Positions 35,586-44,770 of a DNA stretch of 64,000 bases are shown here, in pieces. The notes under the pieces were generated by a model that ran no database searches, was not told the origin of the DNA, and worked only from the letters and a program-made list of their open reading frames with translations. A program made the position numbers and the translations under genes. Numbering within the stretch: the first letter of the stretch is position 1; every line of letters begins with the position of its first letter. The stretch lies in the NCBI GenBank assembly GCA_046294625.1, contig JBKBKN010000002.1:62001-126000 (forward strand), written 5' to 3'. This stretch comes from JBKBKN01 sp046294625. GTDB taxonomy: Bacteria; Bacteroidota; Bacteroidia; M30B66.

Positions 35586-35969
35586 ATGAGTAATTATAAA
35601 AAAGTGGAACTAGAATACATCCTACGATGCTCAGCACCGGTGCTCTACACCTTCCTATCCACCCCCAGTGGACTATCTGAATGGTTTTGCGACAATGTGA
35701 ATATCAAAAATAATAATTACTTTTTTTTCTGGAACGGTGGAGAAGAGCAGGCTGCTCAGGTGGTGAGTAAAAAGGAGAATGTATTTATTCGTTATCGCTG
35801 GGAAGACGATCCCAAGGAGAAATTTTTGGAATTCAGGATTGAAATAGATGATATCACGCAAGAAGTAGCGCTCATCATTACCGACTTTGCCGAAGAAGGT
35901 GAAGAAGAAGAAATCAGATTATACTGGGACAACGAAATCACCAGCCTGCATCGTGTCATTGGTGCATAA
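35586..35969 (+). CDS. START-like (SRPBCC/AHSA1-type) domain protein
   Basis: 127 residues. The fold is indicated by the alternating strand pattern VELEYILRCSAPVLYTFLSTPSGLSEWFCDNVNIKN at the start and a final helix with the amphipathic stretch after EEGEEEEIRLYWDNEITSLHRVIG. Proteins of this family are small soluble ligand-binding or chaperone-cofactor folds; this short acidic version is common in Bacteroidota next to lipopolysaccharide-export genes. Function unknown. The LptF/G permease gene begins 28 bp downstream with its own -7 element. Confidence 0.8.
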   Translation: MSNYKKVELEYILRCSAPVLYTFLSTPSGLSEWFCDNVNIKNNNYFFFWNGGEEQAAQVVSKKENVFIRYRWEDDPKEKFLEFRIEIDDITQEVALIITDFAEEGEEEEIRLYWDNEITSLHRVIGA

Positions 35970-35974
35970 ATCAT

Positions 35975-35982
35975 TAGATTTG
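35975..35982 (+). promoter_or_regulatory. -7 promoter element of the LptF/G-family gene
   Basis: TAGATTTG matches TAnnTTTG. The TTG start at 35998 gives a leader of about 11 nt. Confidence 0.5.
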
Positions 35983-35997
35983 CACAAGATTTGAGCA

Positions 35998-37545
35998 TTG
36001 AAGACCTATTATAAATTCCTGCTTCGGACTTACGCAGGTCCTTTCATTTTTACCTTTTTTATTGCCCTATTCATTCTGCTCATGCAGTTTGTTTGGAAAT
36101 ACGTGGATGAGCTTGTTGGAAAGGGACTTGAATGGTTTATAATTGTAAAGTTGCTCGCTTTAGTAAGTGTCACCTTGGTGTCGTTGGCTTTGCCATTGGC
36201 AGTGCTTCTTTCTTCTTTAATGACCTTCGGCAATCTTGGCGAAAGCAATGAGCTAACCGCATTTAAGGCTTCAGGTATTTCGCTTCAGAAAGTAATGCGA
36301 CCGGTGTTTACATTTTGTCTGATACTAAGTATTGCCGCCTTCTATTTCTCCAACAATCTGCTGCCGGTAGCTAACCTCAAAATGCGTTCCCTACTACATG
36401 ATGTGCAAAATAAAAGACCTGAACTCAATATTAAACCCGGTGTTTTTAATAGTGATATTGATGGCTATGTGATTAAAGTGGGCAAAAAAAGCCAAGATGG
36501 TGCAGAGCTGGAAGACATCATTATCTACGACCACACATCAAGACGTGGCAACGATAGGGTTATTTTGGCTGAGCGGGGCGAAATGAAACTGTCTGACGAT
36601 AAGACTTATCTAAGATTGCATCTGTACAATGGAAGCAGCTTTAAAGAACTTCCGGAAGATAACAAGCAGGTGAAAAAATATCCTGTAATCAGAGAAACTT
36701 TTGAAAAAGACATCATTGTTTTTGACCTCAGCATATTTAAAATGAATAGGACTGATGAGTCACTTTTCAAAAAAAATTATCAAATGCTTAATCTCGATCA
36801 GCTGCAAAGTGCGATTGACACCATGCATCAGGCATTAGATAAAGAAAAAAGGGCTTTGTCGGGTTCATTAATTCGTACCAATCAATTTGAACCTCAACAG
36901 CGAAGTTCCGCTTTCAGCATTGAACAACTCAACCCCGAAACAGCTTTGCCCAATCAGGATGTGCCTGCAACTATGGAATCTCAGTTTAAAGCACTTAGCA
37001 AGCAGCAAATGTTGCAATTGCCTGAATTTTCAAAAATTTCCCGCATGCGCGACACCGTGAATGTGCTGAATAATTTCAATAAACTGGAGCAACTTCGCGT
37101 GTATGAAATTGCCGATAATATTTTGCGCAGCAACAAAAATACGGTGGAATACTCCATTCAGTCATTCCGCATTCAGCAAGAGCAAATTAACCGACATGCC
37201 ATCGAATGGCACAGAAAGTTTACACTTTCTTTTGCTTGCATTGTATTATTCCTAATCGGAGCTCCGCTGGGAGCTATCGTAAGAAAAGGCGGTTTGGGCA
37301 TGCCGGTTGTTTTTTCAGTCATATTCTTTGTGATATTCCACATGGTATCCATCACCGGTGAAAAACTCGCGCGAGAAGGTGTGCTTTCGCCATTTGAAGG
37401 AATGTGGCTCTCTTCCATGGTGCTTTTGCCTGTAGGTTTATTTCTCACCCTGAAGGCCACCCGCGACTCTGCGCTTTTTGATCGCGAAGCTTACCTCAGG
37501 TTGCTCATGCGCTTATTTCCTAAGCTTAAAAAGAATAAATCTTAA
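35998..37545 (+). CDS. LptF/LptG-family lipopolysaccharide export permease
   Basis: 515 residues. The start is TTG: the frame is closed by a TGA two codons upstream and the first membrane segment begins only 14 residues later, so no ATG fits. Three N-terminal membrane segments (about 12-110) are followed by a large periplasmic beta-jellyroll-type domain (about 120-390) and three C-terminal segments (about 405-490, with LFLIGAPLGAIVRKGGLGMPVVFSVIFFVIFH). This is the YjgP/YjgQ arrangement; with LptB2 it extracts lipopolysaccharide from the inner membrane. LptB is not in the window. The next gene follows immediately. Confidence 0.9.
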   Translation: MKTYYKFLLRTYAGPFIFTFFIALFILLMQFVWKYVDELVGKGLEWFIIVKLLALVSVTLVSLALPLAVLLSSLMTFGNLGESNELTAFKASGISLQKVMRPVFTFCLILSIAAFYFSNNLLPVANLKMRSLLHDVQNKRPELNIKPGVFNSDIDGYVIKVGKKSQDGAELEDIIIYDHTSRRGNDRVILAERGEMKLSDDKTYLRLHLYNGSSFKELPEDNKQVKKYPVIRETFEKDIIVFDLSIFKMNRTDESLFKKNYQMLNLDQLQSAIDTMHQALDKEKRALSGSLIRTNQFEPQQRSSAFSIEQLNPETALPNQDVPATMESQFKALSKQQMLQLPEFSKISRMRDTVNVLNNFNKLEQLRVYEIADNILRSNKNTVEYSIQSFRIQQEQINRHAIEWHRKFTLSFACIVLFLIGAPLGAIVRKGGLGMPVVFSVIFFVIFHMVSITGEKLAREGVLSPFEGMWLSSMVLLPVGLFLTLKATRDSALFDREAYLRLLMRLFPKLKKNKS

Positions 37546-38733
37546 ATGCGGATTCTTCAGATATGCAGCAAACCTTCTTTTCCGCCTGTCGATGGTGGCA
37601 CTCAGGCCATGCATCAGTTGAGTGAAATCCTACTGGAACAAGGTGTAGAACTAAAGATTTTATGCTTCGAAACACCCAAGCATCCTTTTCAAGCTTCACA
37701 AGAAGGCTTCCTAAAACGTACCAATTTTGAATGCATCAAAGTTGACACACGAGTAAAAATAATGGATATGATCGCAAATTTGTTTGGCAAACAATCCTAT
37801 CATATCCAAAGATTCTTGAACACAAATGTGGAAGACAGATTAAAGCAATTGCTTGCAGAAACTGCCTTCGATGTAATTATCCTTGATAGTCTTTTTTCGG
37901 CTGCATACTATGACACCATCAGAAAAAAGACCAATGCTAAAATCTATCTAAGAGCACATAATGTCGAATATATCATTTGGGAAAATCTTGCCCGCGGGGC
38001 TAAAAATCCGATAAAAAAGTGGTATTTCAACTTACTTACCAAACGACTAAAAAGCTTCGAAGTGCACATGATCAACTCCGTTGATGGCGTGCTGTGTATT
38101 TCAGCTGTTGACCTTGAACTATATAAGCAGTTGAAAGGTCAGCGTCGGCTTTATCTGATTTCTTTTGCTTCTTCTAAAATTGCTCAGCGTCCTTCATTGC
38201 TCCAGCAAAGTCACCCAAGTGCCTATCATTTAGCATCCATGGATTGGTATCCAAATGTAGAAGCAGTGCAATGGTTTATCAAAAAGGTCTGGCCCGTATT
38301 GAAGGAAAAAAATCAAAAAATTGAAATTCATTTTGCAGGCAGAAAAATGCCTGATTCCCTCATAAAGCAGTCTGAGCCCAGATTGCACATTCATTCACAA
38401 GTTGACGATATTTCCTATTTTTTAGATGCTCATACAATGCTCATTGTACCCTTGCAATCGGGCAGCGGTATCAGAATCAAAATCGTGGAAGGTCTTGCAA
38501 TGGGCAAAGCCATCATTAGCACATCAAAAGGAGCAGAAGGTCTCGGTCTGAAACATGGAGAAAACATTCTTATAGCCGACACGCCGGAAGAGTTTGCACA
38601 GGCTATTTGCGACTGCGCAGAAAATATTGAACTACACAATAAAATTGCGGAAAATGCGCTTAAATTTGCAGCCGAAAAACTGAGCCGGCAAGAGATTGGA
38701 AAAAACCTGATGGCTGTTTTACAAATACATTGA
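37546..38733 (+). CDS. Family 4 glycosyltransferase (GT-B fold)
   Basis: 395 residues. The N-terminus MRILQICSKPSFPPVDGGTQAMHQLSEILLEQG shows the glycine-rich GT-B acceptor domain; the C-terminal nucleotide-sugar domain has the family-4 pattern MLIVPLQSGSGIRIKIVEGLAMGKAIISTSKGAEGL, with the conserved Glu in KIVEGLAMG. It starts right after the LptF/G stop and its stop overlaps the next glycosyltransferase start. The context suggests a role in lipopolysaccharide or other envelope glycan synthesis. Sugar and acceptor are unknown. Confidence 0.88.
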   Translation: MRILQICSKPSFPPVDGGTQAMHQLSEILLEQGVELKILCFETPKHPFQASQEGFLKRTNFECIKVDTRVKIMDMIANLFGKQSYHIQRFLNTNVEDRLKQLLAETAFDVIILDSLFSAAYYDTIRKKTNAKIYLRAHNVEYIIWENLARGAKNPIKKWYFNLLTKRLKSFEVHMINSVDGVLCISAVDLELYKQLKGQRRLYLISFASSKIAQRPSLLQQSHPSAYHLASMDWYPNVEAVQWFIKKVWPVLKEKNQKIEIHFAGRKMPDSLIKQSEPRLHIHSQVDDISYFLDAHTMLIVPLQSGSGIRIKIVEGLAMGKAIISTSKGAEGLGLKHGENILIADTPEEFAQAICDCAENIELHNKIAENALKFAAEKLSRQEIGKNLMAVLQIH

Positions 38734-39905
38734 CTTTGAAGATATTAGCTACACTTTCACGCTTTCCATATCCGAGCAACAAAGGAGATAAACTAAGGGC
38801 TTATCATCAGCTTAAATATCTTGCAATCAATCATGAAGTGCATCTATTTTGCTTGAGCGACGAAGTGGTTGATGATTGGCAGATTAAGCATATGCAGGAG
38901 TATTTTGCATCTATCCATGTATTTAAATTAAACAAAGCTAGCATTGGATGGCGTCTTCTCTTGAACTTTTTCGGACATAAACCTTTTCAGGTAGCCTACT
39001 TCACTGATGCAACAGCGAAGAAAAAACTCATGGAACTCCGGGAACAGATTCAACCCGATTTGATTTATTCTCAGCTCGTCCGCATGGCAGAGTACGTTCG
39101 TGACATGAAAGGAGTTCAGAAATTTATCGATTATCAGGACGCTTTTTCAAAGGGATTGCAACGAAGGTTAAAATTCAACAATTGGTTCAAGCGCATTTTC
39201 ATCAATATGGAATATAAGCGGATGAAAAGCTATGAAGAATCTGTGTTTGATGATTTTGATCAATGTGGAATCATCTCTTTGCAGGACGCTAATCACTTTC
39301 CTGCATCGCAACGAAACCGTTTCCACATCATTCCTAATGGCATCGATAGCGACTATTTTGCTCCGGCAGGACTAGAAAAGAAAATTGATTTGCTGTTTAC
39401 CGGCAACATGCAATATGAGCCCAATGTGAACTGTGTTCATTATATCATCCAAAAGGTGCTCCCTCTACTTTTTGAGAAATACCCTGACTTGTATTTAATG
39501 GCCGCTGGCACATCGCCGGTTCCTTCACTCCGACGAGCCGAAGGCAGGCACTTAAAGCTAACAGGCTGGGTCGATGATCTTAGAGATTATTATGATCAGG
39601 CGCGCATCTTTATTGCACCTCTTCAAATCAGCATAGGCATGCAAAACAAAATACTGGAAGCCATGTCAATGGGCTTGCCGGTGATTACAACATCTATTTG
39701 TAACAACCCAATAGGAGCTAAACATGCACGAGATCTGATAGTGGCCGATACACCTTTTGACTGCGCCATGGCCATTGAACAACTACTGAGCAATCCAGAA
39801 ATGGCAAAGGAAATAGGCCAAAATGCCAGAAAATTTATTGAGAAAAAATTTAAGTGGGATAAACAAAATGCCCGTCTGCCTTTTGTGTATGTCGAAACCA
39901 TGTAA
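38730..39905 (+). CDS. Second family 4 glycosyltransferase
   Basis: 391 residues, beginning at TTG 38730, which overlaps the preceding stop by 4 bp; TTG 38736 is an alternative and no ATG is in reach. The N-terminus ATLSRFPYPSNKGDKLRAYHQLKYL resembles the sugar-transferase group found with exopolysaccharide systems (TIGR03087-like), and the C-terminus has IFIAPLQISIGMQNKILEAMSMGLPVITT with the catalytic Glu. It forms a pair with the preceding glycosyltransferase, so the two probably add successive sugars. Donor and acceptor are unknown. Confidence 0.87.
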   Translation: MTLKILATLSRFPYPSNKGDKLRAYHQLKYLAINHEVHLFCLSDEVVDDWQIKHMQEYFASIHVFKLNKASIGWRLLLNFFGHKPFQVAYFTDATAKKKLMELREQIQPDLIYSQLVRMAEYVRDMKGVQKFIDYQDAFSKGLQRRLKFNNWFKRIFINMEYKRMKSYEESVFDDFDQCGIISLQDANHFPASQRNRFHIIPNGIDSDYFAPAGLEKKIDLLFTGNMQYEPNVNCVHYIIQKVLPLLFEKYPDLYLMAAGTSPVPSLRRAEGRHLKLTGWVDDLRDYYDQARIFIAPLQISIGMQNKILEAMSMGLPVITTSICNNPIGAKHARDLIVADTPFDCAMAIEQLLSNPEMAKEIGQNARKFIEKKFKWDKQNARLPFVYVETM

Positions 39906-39947
39906 TATATCTGCTTCACCGGAATTTCAATAATCAAAACCCAATCT

Positions 39948-41150
39948 ATGAGTAAACTGAATACCATTGAAGAAGCTATTGCAGATATCAAAGCCGGAAA
40001 AGTAATCATTGTAGTGGATGATGAAAACCGCGAGAATGAAGGAGATTTTCTTTGCGCTGCCGAGCATGCAACCCCTGAAGTGGTAAATTTCATGGCTACA
40101 CATGGTCGCGGTTTGATCTGTGTGTCGCTCAATGAACAAAGGTGCGATGAACTTGCACTGGATATGATGGTGAGTCAAAATACGGCCAGTCACGCAACAG
40201 CATTCACTGTTTCGGTTGATTTACTTGGCCATGGCTGCACCACCGGTATTTCGGCAAGCGATCGGTCCAAAACCATCATTGCCTTGACCAATCCCAACAT
40301 GAAACCCGAAGACTTTGCCCGCCCTGGACATATTTTCCCATTAAAAGCTAAAAATGGCGGAGTACTCAGACGTGCCGGACATACCGAAGCTTCTGTAGAC
40401 TTGGCGCGCCTCGCCGGACTATATCCCGCCGGTGTGATTGTAGAAATCATGAACGAAGACGGCAACATGGCACGCTTGCCCGATTTACTGAAAATCGCTG
40501 AAAAACATCAACTCAAGATAGTATCTATCGAAGACTTAATTGCTTATCGACTGGAGCATGACTCTCTGATTAGTCGTGAAATCGCTGTGCAGTTGCCCAC
40601 AGAATGGGGCGATTTCAACTTGGTGGCTTACTCACAAACCAATACCGGACAAAAACACCTCGCCTTAACCAAAGGAGAATGGCAAAAAGATGAACCAATT
40701 TTGGTTCGGGTGCACTCATCATGCGTTACAGGCGATATTTTTGGCTCCTGTCGCTGCGAATGCGGTCCGCAGCTGCACGAAGCCATGAAAATGATCGAGC
40801 AAGAAGGTAAGGGAGTGTTAGTGTACATGAATCAGGAAGGACGAGGCATAGGTTTACTCAACAAACTGAAGGCATACAAACTACAAGAAGAAGGATTCGA
40901 TACCGTTGAAGCCAATTTGAAATTAGGTTTCAACATGGATGAACGCGACTATGGTGTGGGCGCACAAATACTCCGCGACCTTGGTGTAAGCAAACTCAGA
41001 CTGATGACCAATAATCCCACCAAGAGAGCTGGGCTAATCGGCTATGGTTTAGAAATCGTTGAAAATGTGCCTATTCGCATCAAACCCAACGTACACAACC
41101 TGAAATACCTTCAAACTAAGAAAGAGAAAATGGGGCATGACCTGGAGTAA
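39948..41150 (+). CDS. ribBA: Bifunctional DHBP synthase / GTP cyclohydrolase II (riboflavin synthesis)
   Basis: 400 residues. The N-terminal domain (1 to about 203) is 3,4-dihydroxy-2-butanone-4-phosphate synthase, with DDENRENEGDF, THGRGLICV and GHTEASVDLARLAG. The C-terminal domain (about 208-400) is GTP cyclohydrolase II, with zinc cysteines in HSSCVTGDIFGSCRCECGPQL and the active-site NQEGRGIGLL. The two domains feed the two arms of riboflavin synthesis. The 42-bp gap upstream is too short for an FMN riboswitch and shows none. It converges with the porin-like gene across 17 bp. Confidence 0.97.
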   Translation: MSKLNTIEEAIADIKAGKVIIVVDDENRENEGDFLCAAEHATPEVVNFMATHGRGLICVSLNEQRCDELALDMMVSQNTASHATAFTVSVDLLGHGCTTGISASDRSKTIIALTNPNMKPEDFARPGHIFPLKAKNGGVLRRAGHTEASVDLARLAGLYPAGVIVEIMNEDGNMARLPDLLKIAEKHQLKIVSIEDLIAYRLEHDSLISREIAVQLPTEWGDFNLVAYSQTNTGQKHLALTKGEWQKDEPILVRVHSSCVTGDIFGSCRCECGPQLHEAMKMIEQEGKGVLVYMNQEGRGIGLLNKLKAYKLQEEGFDTVEANLKLGFNMDERDYGVGAQILRDLGVSKLRLMTNNPTKRAGLIGYGLEIVENVPIRIKPNVHNLKYLQTKKEKMGHDLE

Positions 41151-41167
41151 TTTCAAAGCCCAGAGAA

Positions 41168-42598
41168 TTAAAAGTGGTAGTTAAAAATTAAGTTGTGCAG
41201 AAACATATCAACCTTGTTGAACACATAGCGTTGATCTCCGTAGGTTTCGCCAATACCATGCTTGAAAACCAAAAGATATTGAATATCAATACCTGCAAGA
41301 ATGCCGCCAAGTGAATGGCGTATGTCTAAATTGGTCTGCATGTAAGATGGAAAACCGTATTTGTTCAACTCAAAATTCAACACATCGGGCATGTCGAAAT
41401 AGCCAACTGAAAGATTGATCGATGAGCGATAGGGTAAAAACTTGTGCATATAACGCCCTACAATCGCGTGCACATCGCCATATCCATCATTTCTTTCACG
41501 GGGCATAAAGGTAAAGAAAGGATCCCTGCCCCACTCTCGTGGAAACAAGTAGCGTCCATGCGAGGTGATTCGATTGTAATTTAGAGAAAATTCGTTCTTG
41601 TTTGTTTTATAGCCTAATCTGCCACCAAAAGTGTAGGCTCTGGAGCCCTTTTGCACATAGGTTTTGGATGGGTCGTGATTGCCTCCATCGTTAATGGCGT
41701 CTTGTCTGATACCTTGCAAACCGGCAATTATGGCTTTACTGTTATTTTGTTTGAAATCAAAATCAAGTTGGGCAAGCGCAGAATTTTGAATATTATCTAT
41801 GTGATAATTCCACAAATGAATATTCATCCATTCATTCATATTATAATGAACTCCGGCCACAGCAACTCCCCTACTCTCCAAATTACCTGCATATTCAGAA
41901 CGCGTACCGTCAGGATTTACGCCTACAGGATACACGCCAATCGATTCAGCTCCATGGTACCAGCGCACGGTGCTTCGCGGCGAAAAGCTGAATATAAAAC
42001 CACCTTCAAGTTTAAGTTTATTCATCTGCCTTAAGTCTGCCCAGATACCCTCAACTCCGGTCGGACGCATCCTGCCATCCTGGAGATTGATCAAAGGCGT
42101 ATTGATTAAAAGCTTACCAAAAGTGACAGAAGAATTTTTCCAGTTGTATTTGATGTAAAACTCTTCCATTCGATCGATTTCATTTTTATTTTCGAAATTG
42201 GTGATGTCAAATAATCCTATTTCATAGCGATTAGCCATATTGGTAATGGAATCTCTAATACTCAGATCTATGGAACCGGTATTGAAAATAAAAAAACCAC
42301 TAATGCCAATCTGCCAGCCATGAAACTTGGCCGACTCAAAACGCAATCCACCGCCTGATGCATTGGCCCAGTAATCCTGCAAGCCCGGAGCATTGTCTGT
42401 CGCCATAAAAAAATGACGAAAATGTCCATGAGCCTGACCTAATTTGAAAGCGTACAGCAATGAAGTAGTATCTGCCGTCTCAGTGGTTTTGCCTCGCCAG
42501 ATATGCGGCTTTTCAAGCACTCCCTGGTGTTGCCCGAAAATGGGTAGGATAACACATGTGACTCCGAGTAATAAAAATATTTTTCCTAGCCTAATCAT
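41168..42598 (-). CDS. Outer-membrane porin-like beta-barrel protein, last gene of the sulfur island
   Basis: 476 residues from ATG 42598 (GTG 42613 is an alternative). A signal peptide MIRLGKIFLLLGVTCVILPIFGQ is followed by a long run of alternating amphipathic strands with a C-terminal aromatic residue (FNYHF), as in outer-membrane barrels; the segment FGKLLINTPLINLQDGRMRPTGVEGIW resembles OprD-type porins. It lies 12 bp after the DsrE-like gene, and the run reaches back through the SoxB-like and TsdA genes, so it may pass thiosulfate, tetrathionate or other anions. The substrate is inferred from position only. Confidence 0.75.
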   Translation of the reverse strand: MIRLGKIFLLLGVTCVILPIFGQHQGVLEKPHIWRGKTTETADTTSLLYAFKLGQAHGHFRHFFMATDNAPGLQDYWANASGGGLRFESAKFHGWQIGISGFFIFNTGSIDLSIRDSITNMANRYEIGLFDITNFENKNEIDRMEEFYIKYNWKNSSVTFGKLLINTPLINLQDGRMRPTGVEGIWADLRQMNKLKLEGGFIFSFSPRSTVRWYHGAESIGVYPVGVNPDGTRSEYAGNLESRGVAVAGVHYNMNEWMNIHLWNYHIDNIQNSALAQLDFDFKQNNSKAIIAGLQGIRQDAINDGGNHDPSKTYVQKGSRAYTFGGRLGYKTNKNEFSLNYNRITSHGRYLFPREWGRDPFFTFMPRERNDGYGDVHAIVGRYMHKFLPYRSSINLSVGYFDMPDVLNFELNKYGFPSYMQTNLDIRHSLGGILAGIDIQYLLVFKHGIGETYGDQRYVFNKVDMFLHNLIFNYHF

Positions 42599-42625
42599 AA
42601 TTAAATTTGTCACGTTATGTTCATT

Positions 42626-43042
42626 TTAAAAACCTGCTTTGATATAAAACCATCCCTGCGATTGACGCTCCACTATGTGTAGAATACCTGCCTTAACAAA
42701 TCCAATTTCGGATATAAGCTCATCTTTGGACACATTGCGTTCCTTCATCGAGAATTCGCAAGCATTGAAGCTCACGCCTTGTTTGGAAAATTGCCCGATT
42801 TTATCCTTAACCGCAGATTTGTCTTTATGCAATATCGCAAGTCCAGGTCCATGACACACCACTTCGATTTGTGTAGCAGGCTCCACTAAAGTGATGTTAG
42901 ATAATTGCTTCATTAATGCTTTATGTGCTAACGTATCGTTGGTTACCAGTTGAAAAACGATTTTATATGCTTCTCTTTTTTCCTGAGCATTTGCCGAGAA
43001 AACACAAAGAAGGGTGGCGAGTACTAAAAGAATGGTCTTCAT
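42626..43042 (-). CDS. Periplasmic DsrE-family protein
   Basis: 138 residues. The signal peptide MKTILLVLATLLCVFSANAQ directs it out of the cytoplasm. The DsrE/DsrF-like fold is shown by KIVFQLVTNDTLAHKALMKQLSNI and VVCHGPGLAIL (Cys63), with a second cysteine, Cys95, in FNACEFSMKERN, at the position where sulfur-carrying members hold their persulfide. It lies between the SoxB-like gene (22 bp upstream) and the porin-like gene. It may carry or trap sulfane sulfur produced by its neighbours. Most DsrE proteins are cytoplasmic, so export is notable. Confidence 0.82.
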   Translation of the reverse strand: MKTILLVLATLLCVFSANAQEKREAYKIVFQLVTNDTLAHKALMKQLSNITLVEPATQIEVVCHGPGLAILHKDKSAVKDKIGQFSKQGVSFNACEFSMKERNVSKDELISEIGFVKAGILHIVERQSQGWFYIKAGF

Positions 43043-43064
43043 GTTGGTTATTTTCTAATTTTAA

Positions 43065-44759
43065 TTATTTAAACTCATAATCCACACCCCATACCTGAGT
43101 GAGCAGAGTATCAGGCGCATCTAAGGCTATTGCATTTCGCGGCAATTCAGGCGTTACCGGTGAATTGTGCTTCAAATAAGCAAGTAAAGTGCTGTGCAGA
43201 GTATATTTTGTATTTTGTGTATCCTTTACGTCCTTAAAACGGCATAACATATCTTCAGGATCGCCGTCGCGTTCGCAGGCGCAAATACTATAAATCTTCT
43301 CCATTTCCAAGGGTTTTCCTGCAATGGTCACCGTTTGCACCCTTTTGCCCTTTTCTCCAAAGGCATTGAACGACACTTTCATTCCTTCAAATTTGATCAC
43401 CCACCCGCCAAAACGTTCTGAAGCATTCTTAGCAAAAACATTATTCAGTTCTTTTTCCAGCCACTGTTTGATTTGAGCTCCCGTTACCTTACCTGTGCGT
43501 ATGGTACTGTCCACAGGCAACATGTCATAAATGTAGCCTTTGGTGATAGGCACATTGCCTGTGGCATCTCGGGTTACTCTTGGCGGACAAAATCGAAAAC
43601 CATTTGACAAAACGATATCCATATCCGGCAACTGCCATTTCAGGGCATTTAGGATCATGGTATCGATGGTGTTTTCAATTACAAAATATCTGTAAAGTGG
43701 CAAGGTACTATGACCCACCACTTCGTAAATATTGCTTTCAAACGGCTGCTCATTGTTCTTGATTACTATACTTACTTTTTGATTTTCAGGATACTTCTTA
43801 GGGTCGATTTCTACCAACTCATATTTTTCATCCGTCACTTTTCCATTTTGAAAAGTAAGTTCTAATTTGCCCACAAAAGAGCCGAATGCGCCCGGCTCAA
43901 CCACTTTGGCGTATTTACCTTCAATAGGTTTTCTGATGCGCTCATGCGTATCGCCGCCAAAAATATAGTCAACCCCCTTACAGTATTCCTGATTGCTTAA
44001 ATGCAATTGCTGCGACAGTCCAAGATGAGAGAGTAATATCACAAATGCACATTGCTCCTGATTGCGAAGTACATCTATGTAATGTGCCAGATTCTCTTCC
44101 GGATGTGTGTAAATGATCCCTTTCGAATAATTGGGTGATTGACGAATGGGAACAAGCGGATCGGTGTAGGCCAAAAATCCAATTTTTATGCCGGCAACAT
44201 GCCAAATATGATAGGGTTGAAAAATCAGCTCACCACGTTTGCCATCACTCATTTCATGAAACATGTTGGTGCAAATTTTGGGCGCATTTAAAGAGCCCAT
44301 CAATTTTTGCATTGCATGTTTGTAATAAATCACTTCCCAATTGCCGGGGATGAAAAGATCATAATTCAGCGTGTTAAGGATAGGAACCATAGCCTCACCA
44401 GTGGTTTTTACCGAGAGCTTAGAACCCTGAAACATATCGCCGGTATCGACCAAGAATGTGTTTGGATGCTTTTTTCTTTGCTGGTTTAAGTAGCTGGCAA
44501 CATGAGCATATCCTCCTGTTTTGCGAAACACGGATTTGCCATTTTCCCAGAATAGTTCATCATGTGGGTGTACCTGACAGTGCACATCTGTGGTTTGTAA
44601 AATATTCACGGTAACAGTTGCGGAGTCATTCAAGGACGCTTGGTCATTAAACAAGTCCTGTTCGCTACCTTGATTAGCTGCGCTAAGCTGATTCATTAAA
44701 CCTGCGCCGAGTCCTATAACTCCGGCTTTTTTTAAAAATGATCTTCTATCCTGTGGCAT
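43065..44759 (-). CDS. SoxB-like dimetal hydrolase (5'-nucleotidase superfamily)
   Basis: 564 residues. A Tat signal (DRRSFLKKAGVIGLGAGL) sends it folded to the periplasm. Metallophosphoesterase metal motifs: Asp58 and His60 (TTDVHCQ), Asp108 (DTGDMFQGS), Asn140 in PGNWE, His245 (SHLGLSQ), and Asp270 and His272 (GGDTHER). A C-terminal 5'-nucleotidase domain follows (about 345-560, with LSNGFRFCPP). Tryptophan in GNWE instead of the usual GNHE matches SoxB, but the asparagine matches 5'-nucleotidases, so the protein is a divergent member. Typical SoxB releases sulfate from SoxYZ-bound thiosulfate; no SoxYZ is encoded here. It follows tsdA by 11 bp. Confidence 0.72.
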   Translation of the reverse strand: MPQDRRSFLKKAGVIGLGAGLMNQLSAANQGSEQDLFNDQASLNDSATVTVNILQTTDVHCQVHPHDELFWENGKSVFRKTGGYAHVASYLNQQRKKHPNTFLVDTGDMFQGSKLSVKTTGEAMVPILNTLNYDLFIPGNWEVIYYKHAMQKLMGSLNAPKICTNMFHEMSDGKRGELIFQPYHIWHVAGIKIGFLAYTDPLVPIRQSPNYSKGIIYTHPEENLAHYIDVLRNQEQCAFVILLSHLGLSQQLHLSNQEYCKGVDYIFGGDTHERIRKPIEGKYAKVVEPGAFGSFVGKLELTFQNGKVTDEKYELVEIDPKKYPENQKVSIVIKNNEQPFESNIYEVVGHSTLPLYRYFVIENTIDTMILNALKWQLPDMDIVLSNGFRFCPPRVTRDATGNVPITKGYIYDMLPVDSTIRTGKVTGAQIKQWLEKELNNVFAKNASERFGGWVIKFEGMKVSFNAFGEKGKRVQTVTIAGKPLEMEKIYSICACERDGDPEDMLCRFKDVKDTQNTKYTLHSTLLAYLKHNSPVTPELPRNAIALDAPDTLLTQVWGVDYEFK

Positions 44760-44770
44760 AATTTTCTCCT

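Noticed and set aside
39906..39947. FMN riboswitch before ribBA
   Set aside because: The gap is only 42 bp and shows no conserved FMN-element structure.
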